Shown piece by piece: positions 1-9,708 of a stretch of 64,000 nucleotides of DNA. Location: the NCBI GenBank assembly GCA_029168955.1, contig JAPDOI010000038.1, positions 461,001 through 525,000 on the forward strand, given 5' to 3'. Position 1 is the first letter of the stretch; each line of letters opens with the position of its first letter. The notes beneath the pieces were generated by a model. That model worked only from the letters and a program-made list of their open reading frames with translations, did not search any database and was not told the origin of the DNA. The stretch is from Aplectana chamaeleonis. Lineage: Eukaryota; Nematoda; Chromadorea; Rhabditida; Cosmocercidae. The position numbers and the translations under genes were made by a program.

Positions 1-115
1 CCGCTGGGATGCTGAAGGCCGTGGGGAAGAAACGGCGATGCGCTCGATCGCAGCAGGGATCGTCTTTCTAATACAGATCAAGACTGGGTGTGTCGATCGA
101 CCGTGTGCTGCAACG

Positions 116-181
116 AGAATAAGCGTAGAATATGCGGGTGCTGTAGCGAGAATTTACGTAGAATATGCGGGCGCTGTAGCT
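116..181. repeat. Two 33-bp tandem units
   Basis: Two adjacent 33-bp copies each contain AATATGCGGG(T/C)GCTGTAGC. Reverse-orientation fragments lie at about 435-455 and 527-552 (CCCGCATATTCTAGC, CCCGTATATTCTCGCTACAG), and a further one near 37060-37080. Otherwise 1-550 shows no convincing gene. Confidence 0.6.
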
Positions 182-558
182 AAAATTTCACCAACTGAGG
201 CTAAACTTTCCGTAATTTACGTAAATTCTCGTGTCAAAATTAGACTAGATGCCTCCGAAACCCTGGGCATCTCTGGTTTCCGTGTGAGGCATTTTGCTAC
301 GCGTTGGCGGAGGAGGGAATGATGGCGATTTATTTAATAACTCTGCCAACGCTTAGCTAGATGCCTCCGAGGGCGCGACCTGCTAGCCCTCTAAATTGAT
401 TTGGAGAGAATAATTACTACAGGATAGTTAAAACCCGCATATTCTAGCGTCGACAGTGCAAGGGTGCAAACTCTACGCGCATTTCAGTTAAAAACGAAGG
501 CTGAATTCACTAAATTGATCTTGCTGTTGCTAAACCCGTATATTCTCGCTACAGTGTT

Positions 559-838
559 ATAAGGGGTCCGCAGAGTTCAAGTCGCCGCGTTGCTCGCAGC
601 GACGAACAGCACTGGGTGATGCAATATCAATTACATTCGACGACGAGGGCGACCGACGCGGCGTGAAGGGCGATCACGGGGCACCGCAGAGTGTATGGAC
701 GCCAAGACGGCCCTACATCACTGCCAGCGAGCGGCAACCGACGTGGCGACTATAACGTTTCGAAATGTTTTTGTCGCCGCGTCAAGGCTGACGCTCAGCG
801 ACCACTCGTCGGTTTCTGCAACTCTGCAGACCCCTATA
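559..838. mobile_element. Short TIR element, GC-rich core
   Basis: Ends are inverted: AGGGGTCCGCAGAGTT on the left and AACTCTGCAGACCCCT on the right, each bordered by TATA-like bases. The length of about 280 bp with no coding capacity fits a non-autonomous DNA transposon (MITE). The core is richer in CG dinucleotides than the surroundings. Confidence 0.65.
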
Positions 839-879
839 GCCAGTTAAGGTTCAGCCTCCGTCTGTGCTGAACAGAAATC

Positions 880-1245
880 TCAACCCGGCTACACTCAACG
901 CAGGGATGTCGTTCGCCGAAGGGTGAGCTAGTCAGATCATGGAATAATACTCTGTGACTGGTTGAAAATGACTACGTGCCGCTCTCTGAACGGAACTGTC
1001 AGGGATAATTTTGACCGCGGCGATAGTGCATGTGTTTGTTCAGCATTGTACAGGTGTTTGTTCCGTTTGACGTGCGTTTGCTTCGTTTGACTGCGAAAGC
1101 GGGAGCTCCTGCTGTGTAAGTAGGCCAATTTTGACTGCAAGTACTGAAGTTTTTTTTTACATACAGCAGGGCCCCATCTGACCTTTTGATTTCGAGAAGG
1201 CAAAATCAATGGTGTTTCAGGATAGCTCTGCACTGACAGCAGTTA
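880..1245. repeat. Half of a fold-back repeat family
   Basis: Contains CAACCCGGCTACACTCAACG and, at 1198-1238, GGCAAAATCAATGGTGTTTC next to AGGATAGCTCTGCA. Both are shared with the complete fold-back at 36.68-37.48 kb. The 98-aa minus frame here also appears in that element and is not taken as a gene. Confidence 0.6.
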
Positions 1246-1424
1246 AGCATTCAAGGGTTATGAATAATTAACACTATCCTCTGCAAAACGGAATCCTGCA
1301 GTGGTATACTGATTCAGTTTACCAACAAAAAAGATCTGAGCCATTCTAGCGCACAGCCTGTCTGTCCTATGACAGCAATCACAGACTCATCTCAATTAAA
1401 ATTTTAAAGACATCATACGAGCTG

Positions 1425-2205
1425 GAAACCACCTACCGTTTTTTGAGCTTGAATCACTGGTTGAGCCCGCCAGAGCACATAGGTAGAGGTTGTTAGGCAC
1501 TCAAACGCTAACGTCGGACAGGGGACGAGATTCTCATGCCGTAATATAGCGTGTTTGATGTGTCGATTGCGCTCAACACTACTCATTCTACGACATCATT
1601 GAAATTTTTGCTACCCCAGAGAATTCATTCTTGAACTTTCTTGTTATATTTTAGAAGAGAGCATCAGTTACTGATGATGTACGTATAAGGAAATTAGTAT
1701 GACAAAGCATTCACAACTTAGGCTGAGTTTCTGTGAGTACAGGCAAATTAGACGAACATTGTTGTAAATTTTTATCCATGGTGTCGTAGAATGAGTAGTG
1801 TTGGACGCAATCGACACACCAAAACACGCTATTTTACGGCATGAGAATTTCGTTCCCTGTCCGACGTTAGCGTTCGAGTTTGTTAGGCCACCGACGCATT
1901 ATTGTGGAGATATGGGAGATCGAATGCTTCGAATTCCGCCAGAACTGGCCGGCCATCCGACAGCCATGTGGCATAAATAGAGAAAGGAAAGTAGCCTAAC
2001 AGGAAATGGCACGTCCATTCCCACTCATTTACGCGATGCAACTTGTTGATACAATGGCTGTCAGAAGGCCGGCTTCTTTTGACGGAATTCCAGGCAATCG
2101 ATCTTCAATATCTTACCGATAATGCGTTGGGGACCCAACAAACTCTACCTACGTTCTCAGGCGGGCCCAACCAATGATTTAAGTTCGAAAAACAGTAAGT
2201 GGTTT
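1425..2205. repeat. Fold-back element with internal insertion
   Basis: Left arm 1425-1606 pairs with 1776-1905 and, after a roughly 215-bp interruption, with 2120-2205. Paired landmarks: GTGTCGTAGAATGAGTAGTG (1776) against its complement near 1590, and AGGTAGAGGTTGTT (1480) against the complement at 2130-2150. The arms are diverged, so it is old. Confidence 0.65.
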
Positions 2206-2689
2206 TCAGCGCGTACGATGCCTTTGAGTTATCACGAACATGCCGCAGAGTAACCTAAGGTAACCAGACGTAATCTTCTGAAAGTAATAACCCTGTCTAG
2301 CGTCCCTAAAGTTTCCCGACGTTTAGGCTTCCGACCTGCAAATTTCTTCAAGACTGAGATTCCATTTAGTTCAAATGTCGAACAAATTTGTCCAAACCCG
2401 CTGGGTTTCATTGGGTTGGGATTCCATTCAGTGCTCTCGAAATTTGGAGGTCGAACAGACTTCAGCGATCAGATTTCATCTAACGGCTGAATTTCCCAAA
2501 CTTATTATTGAAATTCTTGTGGACATCACTCTACCCAGATATGCACGCTACCTCACTTACTCAGAGCGGAACTCATCAAGCAGAAAACCAAACATTCGTT
2601 ATGGCTATTTGCTATCCATTCGGGAATGCCATTGGACATCGCGGATTAAGAAAATCGAACTATCACTTCGAGGATTTCTTCATTCTCGA

Positions 2690-3137
2690 TTTTTCCATGA
2701 CATACGCTTCTCGAGGCCCTCAGAAGCAGAACAGCGTCGAAAAAACGGGAAGAAAAGCTACCCAGGAGCCCCGAAACGGCTTAGAAAAGTGAGTAAAGCC
2801 CGCCGCTGTGGGCTCTTTACGGCCCTAGACGTGATCAAAGGAACACTCGAAATCGTGAGTAGAGCGATGGTTTCCGATCAAAACCCCGTCCTTCCCTTCA
2901 CTCTCAACTTCTCGCTTTACTCAGGTCAGCTTGCATACATTGGCTGCAAAAGACGGAAGTTACATGCCGCGGACAACTCGTCCACCATTTTCCCTAGCTA
3001 AATTTTTGAGGGACCATAACTCCATTCCCAGAAGGTCCTGTACGATTCCAGAAGCAACATTGGAATCAGAGAAGGACCGGTTTCAAGATAGGCGAAAGGC
3101 AGAAAAGCGATTTCTATAACGAACAGTGTCTTTAAGA
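2690..3137. mobile_element. TTAAAGGCAGTG-type element, copy 1
   Basis: Shares AGCTACCCAGGAGCC, a GACAACTCGTCCACCAT block and an end TCTATAACGAACAGTGTCTTTAA with copies at 17.85-18.24 kb and, in reverse, 13.68-14.16 kb. A 208-aa open frame runs into it from 2375; half of that frame is this element, so I do not call it a gene. Confidence 0.6.
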
Positions 3138-3589
3138 AAATTTGGAGAAAACTACAGCCTAATGGGTTATTCATTGAAAAGAAGTGACGTAAGAGCAACT
3201 ATGTAATTTTCTGATCCACTGGCGATCCGCGCATCCCACTCAGAATGAACTTGCGGTTCTCATTAACATGTTTTGCTCAAGCGTCAAAAGCCTGGCTTTT
3301 CAAATAGCGACACTGATTGTCTATAGACCGCGCGCGCAGGTCGAGGAACGCCCACGAAGGTCAGCGAAGTCACAGTTTGCCACAAAGCGACAAAGTTTAT
3401 TTCATAATGCCATTTATAAAAGACGATGTGAGCTGCGCTGTCAGAACATGCCTTCGCGGGTGGGATTGGCAAATACTGCATCTCTGTTGGCCATCTCGCC
3501 CAATAATTTAAAACGAAAATCAGTGCGAAATGGTCAATATGGTCGCCCATGCGCTACCAAGTGGGAAGAGGTGGTGACTTCATTGCTTC

Positions 3590-3910
3590 TGTGGCTGTTT
3601 ACCTCATCATATTTTAGAGTTGTAGCCAGGAATATATCGGAGAAACAGCCTGCATGCGTGGATTAAAGAGCACTTGGATGGGAAGTAAGAGTCGCGAGTT
3701 AGTACAGCGACTGGTTATGGCAGGGTTAATAGCCGTGACGGGGAAGATTTTGGGGTGAGAGTTGAGATGCTAGCGCGGGAGGCCAACACAAATGCTTGAA
3801 AAAGCGCTCGGGGCATTCTGGGTCAATGCGAGCTCAAGGTCAACCAGAAGGACGATGGCATAAATATTACTTGAGAACTACAGCCCTACATCAGATTAGC
3901 CTTCTGATTT
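3590..3910 (+). mobile_element. Penelope-like element, GIY-YIG domain remnant
   Basis: In shifting + frames I read CSQEYIGETA, then WIKEHLDGK, then VEMLAREANTNARKSARG, then ILGQCELKVNQKDDGINIT and ELQPYIRL. Together these follow the order of the GIY-YIG nuclease at the C-terminus of Penelope-like elements (Y-IGET, R-IKEH, E, final hydrophobic tail). It is split by frameshifts and stops, so a decayed fragment. Confidence 0.55.
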
Positions 3911-4515
3911 GGGGTACCCCGCGGTTTCACTACCGATTACCCGGTGTTCCACGGACTTTGAAAAAGTAATTTTTTCAGTCTCATGTATCCCAGCTATTTG
4001 TTTGTAGAATTTGTTCTGAATTTTTGTAGGGTAAAAACTACGTTTGGCCGAATAAGTTTACATAAAGATTCGACGCTTTGCAGACTCCGAGTAGGGCTAG
4101 ACCGCGGAAATTATAGTCTGCCAATAAAGCCATACTACCTCTGTAATACAGTCAAAGTATCAACTATTATTCTGATACCGAGGTACATTGAGAGTCGTGG
4201 AGATGGTCTACCTGTGCGTATTGGGTTATACTCGTTTTACACCTGCCAAGCATGCTACTGAGACGTAGTTGTCTGGAGACTTTATTTCTCGTATATGGGC
4301 ACAGTAGCTGTCCCGCGAAAAATCGGATGGGAATCATGGCAGTAGTAGCACAAAGACGGAGTCCAAGAGTCCAGTACGGCCCTAGCTTGCTGTACGCTCC
4401 GTGAGGTCAGAATGGGGAAGACCTCGTTTAGCTCCAGACAATGGCTTGTGTGCGTAGCAGATATTGGTGACCGATCGCAACTGCTCTACTGTTGAGAGTT
4501 ACCTTTCTCAAGGTG

Positions 4516-5345
4516 TAGCCCCAAGGCCGAAGTTGAAGGCAGTGTTCACGGTCATCTTCGATTTTGAGATTAATTGCTAATTCGATTGTTTGGCCACTGG
4601 GTAGAAGAGGAATGACGAAGAAATTGATAAAAAACGCACCAGAAGGTCACGAGGTCCCTCCGGGGGGGGGGGGAAAGTCTCGCCCCCCTCCCCTCGACCG
4701 AGTGATAAAGACCGAATCAGGTTTATTGTCCTCTGCAAACATCCCCACAAATATCTTGGTGAGTCCCAATTGGGATGCTCAGCGCATTCGATGTCGTATT
4801 CGTAGAGGCTTGAATGGTTTTAGCACCTATTCGGTGGCTTGCGGGGGCAAGCCGATTTCTCAATGGGTGCCTTCATCTCTCTACATGAGTCTGTTACCGA
4901 ATAAAGGAGCCCGGGAGCTCGGAGGGATATTTGGCTAGGTTTACTTCAGAGAGAATTGAATCTGTCCATGTACAGCTAACAGCAGCGCTCCCTGCTGCCA
5001 GGCCACAGGCGTCCGGATGGGTAACCGCTATAGCAGGATAAGTGTTCGGCTGTGGGAAACGGCAGAGAACCCGTGCCGAATTTCTCTTCATCCTATGCTC
5101 CTAGCTCTGATGGATAGGACCTCTTGTCTTTAGACGCACAGAACACCCAGGAAATAATGTTTCGGTTTTTCTGCTTATCTTGGAGAGAGCCACCCGCTAA
5201 TCACTCATAGTGGTCCCTCTGAAATCGTCCAAAACCCTCTATGAACAGAGTTATGGCTCCTAGAAGATACCTATATTTTAAAAGTAAAAAATTGGTGGAC
5301 GAGTTGTCTCAGGCATGTACTTCTCTTCATTGACGACTGAAGAAC
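4516..5345. other. Unit-1 flank, non-coding, family fragments
   Basis: Begins with a diverged GGCAGTGTTCACGGTCATC end like the TTAAAGGCAGTG elements. It holds a 10-G run near 4663, and near 5250-5330 a TTGGTGGACGAGTTGTCTC fragment of the same family. A 124-aa + frame (4564-4938) has no recognisable motif and crosses the G run, so it is left as chance. Confidence 0.4.
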
Positions 5346-5624
5346 GACGACCTCTTCGGAAATCATCTAGCCATCTAGTCGCTATCGAGTTAGGAAATCT
5401 GGTGGTGGTGGGGGTGTGGCCAGTGGTGGTGAGCGAAGGGGGTCGGGCCAATGGTAGTCGCTTATATCTCGCTTAATTGGAGGAAATCAGGTCTCGCGCT
5501 TAGCACGTGTTATATAGAAGGGGTCTACTACACAATCAGATAAAAATCACAACATTCGTATCTGAGGGTGTTCTGTGCCTCCGAGGCAATGCTGCTACAA
5601 CTTGCGGGCAGGACTTAAATTTGG

Positions 5625-5750
5625 CATAAATTGTGAGTTACCCATCATCTACGCTTTACCGAAATTACATAAGGATCCCATAAAATTCTGATTCATTACG
5701 GGAGTAGGTCGGTGTTCGATACTGTCCAAAATAAGGAGTGTGATCATATG
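5625..5750 (+). mobile_element. Penelope-like reverse transcriptase fragment
   Basis: The + frame reads ELPIIYALPKLHKDPIKF, stop, FITGVGRCSILSKIRSVI. The L-P-K-x-H-K-x-P block followed by R/x-F-I-x-G is the fingers motif seen in Penelope-like and related reverse transcriptases. The stop replaces a probable Arg codon (CGA to TGA). No further domain was found nearby, and its relation to the 3.6 kb remnant is unclear. Confidence 0.45.
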
Positions 5751-6349
5751 GACTTCATTCTGATATTGATAGTATACTATAGTTCACTAACCTTCCACAC
5801 AGTTTCTAGCGTTTCTAACACTTGGTATATCACTCGGCTCATGCTTTCGTATTCATCCTTCTTTTTCATCGACAGTTCTGTTCCTCACTGAGGAGCCCCA
5901 GCATACCTGTTCGATAAAGTTCGTCTGAGGCCAGGGGCGAAACGAACTTTGTCAACTTCTCCTTAATACCTTTCCTCTTTTGATTAACCTACCACGAGTA
6001 ATCTGAAGATGGTGTCTAATATAATTATAAAATTGGTAAATATGTCACTGTCCATATACGATGTATATTCCTATACACATGAACTTCACATACGTATTAG
6101 TATAATTTATTCTCTGTTTTCTGAAAAACTTTGTATCATTTAAGAGAAATCAGGAAACAGAAAATTGAGAAATCCACACACACCTGATGCGCACTCTCAC
6201 AAATGTTATTTTCAGTAAATTCAGGAGGCGAACAAATTCTTCCAGATGTTGGTGAGTTTTTTCTGTCAACCTATGTCGGGTATGATTTACTTACACGATT
6301 TTTTGGTTGTTTTTTGCCGTAACTGCAGTTCAACGTCGCAGTGCACGTT

Positions 6350-6692
6350 ACGGTATGTTTACACAAGGTGCTGAGTTGATCGCAAAACGCTTGGCTGCGG
6401 GCGAGATTGAACCAGCATATTCCCTTTCCGGGAGAGCGGCTTATCGCACTGCAGCACCGAAGCTCCAGCGCCGCTCTCACTCAACTGCTCGGTAAATCTT
6501 CACCGAAGCAATCATACTTTCCTTTAGCAATACTTCGGTGAAGATTTACCGAGCAGTTAAGTGAGAGCAGCGCTGGGGCTTCGGTGGTGCAATGCGATAA
6601 GGCGCTCCCCCGTAAAGAGAATACGCTGGTTCAATCTCGCCCGGAGCCAAGCGTTTTGCGATCAACTCAGCACCTTGTCTAAACATATGATT
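6350..6692. repeat. Fold-back palindrome, about 160-bp arms
   Basis: Left arm (to about 6513) and right arm (from about 6533) are near-complementary around a loop of some 20 bases. Landmarks: GGTGCTGAGTTGATCGCAAA on the left and its complement at about 6658-6677, and GGTAAATCTTCACCGAAG against CTTCGGTGAAGATTTACC flanking the loop. Mirror open frames on both strands are a by-product. Confidence 0.85.
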
Positions 6693-7079
6693 TACTGTAA
6701 ACTTTACCCCAAGATTCGAAGCAAACAGGCAATACCAACTGCCAGATTTCAAAATCATCTTAGTTGCTCGGGCTATCTGTTGTTCATGAATACGGACCTA
6801 GGAGGGCTACTTGGGATGCATAATATATTACCCGTTCTGGTATTTGAGACGATTAAGGTTGAGTGTGAAGATTGAATGTTAACATGTTCTCTAACAAAAC
6901 ACCTCCGCAGCAATACTACTAAAATATCAAACATAATATATCATTTTACATTAGTCGCAACTAAATGTCGAATTCGCGTGCCTCTATTCATACATGGTAA
7001 CTGAAACCGACTCCGAGTCTTCCATTTCATGACGGCCTGCACAAATACTTTCTCTCTGAAAGAGTTGGATTTTAATCTC

Positions 7080-7100
7080 AGACTCGTATATAAGCTCACC
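7080..7100 (+). promoter_or_regulatory. TATA-like site conserved in the three copies (unit 1)
   Basis: ACTCGTATATAAGCTC. The counterpart in unit 2 is CTCCTATATAAACGC (40446) and in copy 3 TCGTATATAAACGC (minus, 35539). It lies about 2.5 kb before exon 1. Flanking blocks (GACGGCCTGCACAAATAC upstream, TTTTGTGGGT downstream) are conserved too. It could be the promoter of the protease gene with a long outron, or merely part of a dispersed repeat. Confidence 0.35.
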
Positions 7101-8875
7101 AGCATCCCAATTTTTACCAGTGTTCGCTCTTTTGTGGGTTGCTCGAGTGAGCAAACTCATGCAGAAGACCCACGTTTCCTCATCCATTCATTTTTTCGTT
7201 CTTCTAGTTTCCCTTTTTCGCGGTTTCGAAGGCACTGGTTCTGCATGCTCGTCCACGGACTTCGTTCCACACTAGTCTTAAATTCAGTCCAGCAAAAACA
7301 ATTTTTCTAGTAGCATAATTCTATATGTGGAAGCCTGCCGGCTTGACTGTCAAAAACTACAGGCTGGGCATGTAGTGGACTGCAGAAGTAGAAATCGACC
7401 TTGAGATCGTTCGCTTACTCGGTTTCTTGGTCTCCGAGTAGAACCGAAATTACGAAGAAATTGGGATAAATGTACCAGAAGTACCTGAAATGCTGTAATC
7501 TCACTGCCTACTCTCCGCTCGCTAAAGCTGCCGGACAACTAGTCCAGGCCACAAAATTGTTTTTATTAAGGGCATTTTATTGCATTTTCCACGGTTTCTT
7601 CCTAATTTTTGTAACACTGGTGGTCAATGCTTTTGCTTGGAGTGGGAACCCCTCCAACAAAAATCATCATAAATACTGCGTTCATATCAAAACTGATAAG
7701 GTAGACCACATGATCACACTGAGGAGCTCCATTCGTTCATGCCAGTCGACTCCTCCGCTCTCCAAGATAAAAAGGAATTATTCACGAGCATCGAAAATGG
7801 TTTTTCACCATTCTACGGGGGTTCGCCCACTATATAATGTCGATCCCTAAAAATGCTAGGTAATAGGGTTGCGGAGCAGGAAAGACCTGTCAGATCAATT
7901 ATATTGATGTGATTGGTAGCGAATGAGCAAAAGCCCCGGTTCTTGTTTTGAAATGTTGAAATAACCCGCTATCCCAGAAACGGTGCCACGAAAATCTTCT
8001 GGAAACATTACTGAGTTTGAATGAAATTGCTCCTATGAGAAGGTGATGAAAACAGAGTATATCGGTGGTGCGGATCTGATTATGAACCCAGATTTGGGAA
8101 ATTTTTCCTTTATCATCAATTTACTTCTTAATCCGTCCGAGAGTGCCGGCCTTGTAAAGCTCGGATCTCATGTGTTAAAGGGTGAGGGAAGGGGGGGGGG
8201 CGAAGTGTCTTATCTAAGGGAAGGTTTAGGATAAAACGATCGCACCATGAAAACCTTGTTTTTGAGGAGAGCAGACAACAGTCCTGCGCGTTCCTTCTCC
8301 GATTTTTCAACTATTTTTTCATCTACATCTCTTCCGTTTGAGAATCTGTATCTCTTCATTATTTGAATTTTTTTGAGTTGGTAAACACGACATCCTTTGC
8401 GAAAGCGGTTCTGTATATTTTTTGGTTCGAATCGGGTGCGCCCGAAGAGGCACTCTGATATGGGAGGAGTCTGAGAGCGCATGGCGCGCGCACCTTCTCG
8501 TGGACGAGTCTCTTTTGCATCGCGAAGCGTTTATCTTGGATATTCCTGGAATTATTAGCCACCCTCATTAGATTTCGTCTCTACCAGCTGATTACCATTT
8601 CTCCCATTCGTTTCTCCTATCCACGATAAGCTGTCCACGAGAAGGTGCGCGGGCCAGGCGCTCTGGGGCTTCGCTCATATCGGAGTGCCTCTTTTCCCTC
8701 CCCCGTTCGAATCAGCACCAAGGAACATTAGCGCAGAAGGTGAATTTGTAGAACCGGTGGACATTACACAACGCTAAGAGTGAATTCGCCGCGAGTGGAA
8801 GCGACCCATCAATGTTGACCGAGGAGAGCGGCCTGTTTCTGGATGTAATGAACGATTCCACGAAACCCGAAAAAT

Positions 8876-9030
8876 TAAAGGCAGTGGTCACGATCAAATA
8901 CGTTATCGAAAAATTTACAAGAATCAGCCTAAATCGAAAACAGCTGAAAAACTGTGAAGAAAGCGCGGTGAAAAACGGGCTGGAATCAGAGTTTATAGGG
9001 CCCAAAGAAGCCAGGGCCCGTACTTAACCC
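8876..9030 (+). mobile_element. TTAAAGGCAGTGGTCACGATC element fragment
   Basis: Opens AAAGGCAGTGGTCACGATCA and matches, inverted, the right part of the element at 11815-12373 (12210-12370). Copy 2 lacks it at 42035, where flanking sequence (GTGATGAACAATTC) is conserved. The 71-aa frame here and its mirror at 12.2-12.4 kb derive from the repeat. Confidence 0.6.
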
Positions 9031-9189
9031 CCCTTCCTCGCTGAGATGACAAGACAGCTGCGCGCTGAGGTGTCTCGGCTGCCACGTGCAATCAGCCGAT
9101 ACAGTGATGAGCGATCAATGACAAGCGAGGGGTGCTCGTGCAATGAAGCGGGACAGCGGTTTGAAAGAGATGATGTGAAGGAGGAGCGA

Positions 9190-9262
9190 ATGTGCAGTGT
9201 GGCCTTGTGGTTAACGACGAAGATATACGAGCCCATGATCAAGGTTCGAGTCCCGTCGAGAT
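9190..9262 (+). ncRNA. tRNA-like (tRNA-derived) sequence
   Basis: TGTGGCCTTGTGGTTAACG resembles an RNA polymerase III A box and GGTTCGAGTCC is an excellent B box, spaced as in a tRNA. The T-stem pairs poorly, and no convincing acceptor stem or anticodon arm forms. A tRNA pseudogene or the head of a SINE is more likely than a functional tRNA. It lies in the unit-1-specific stretch 8.88-9.45 kb. Confidence 0.35.
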
Positions 9263-9602
9263 CAAAGCTTTTGCAAATAAATAGTGATGCGAGCGATTTA
9301 CTGCGGAACGTGAGACAGTGCAATCAACGTACTAGGCGGAGCTGTGGGATGAGCGAAGTCGAACAATTTTTTTTGTCAAAGTTCCTATCAGCATTGAGGC
9401 GAACGTTTTTGCACGTGTACTTCCAACTCTTTGCTCAGTTCCAGGTAGAATAACAAGAAGTTCTCGCGCCTATGACGTATTGAAATTTTCTCCAAGAATG
9501 TATTTTAGGGCTTTTATAGCTGGCAGAGGTTATCGTTTTCTGAGCGCTGCAAGTTTTGTCAAAGACTAATCCTTGATATTGATACGACTAATCTAATTAC
9601 AG

Positions 9603-9708
9603 ATGCTCATCCTGTTATTGTTCGGGTTAGCTTGTTCTGTTCACGCTAGTAAGGTTACAGAAGTCGAGAATAAAGCGATAAAGCAGGAATGTGGTAGACG
9701 CTTCCTGG
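9603..9708 (+). CDS. Gene 1 exon 1: signal peptide and propeptide start
   Basis: Starts at the ATG immediately after TTACAG and ends at G|GTGAGT with one spare base. It encodes MLILLLFGLACSVHA, a compact signal peptide, then a charged propeptide with KQECGRRFL. Copy 3 (33014-32909) matches over the same 106 nt, which supports this start. The acceptor directly before ATG suggests a trans-spliced leader or an upstream non-coding exon. Confidence 0.8.

Noticed and set aside
2375..3001. 208-aa open frame
   Set aside because: The second half is a dispersed TIR element found at three other places in different frames, and the first half has no motif.
4564..4938. 124-aa frame containing PPGGGGKSRPPP
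   Set aside because: It crosses homopolymer runs of G and C, no homology was recognised, and the matching unit 2 region is not open.
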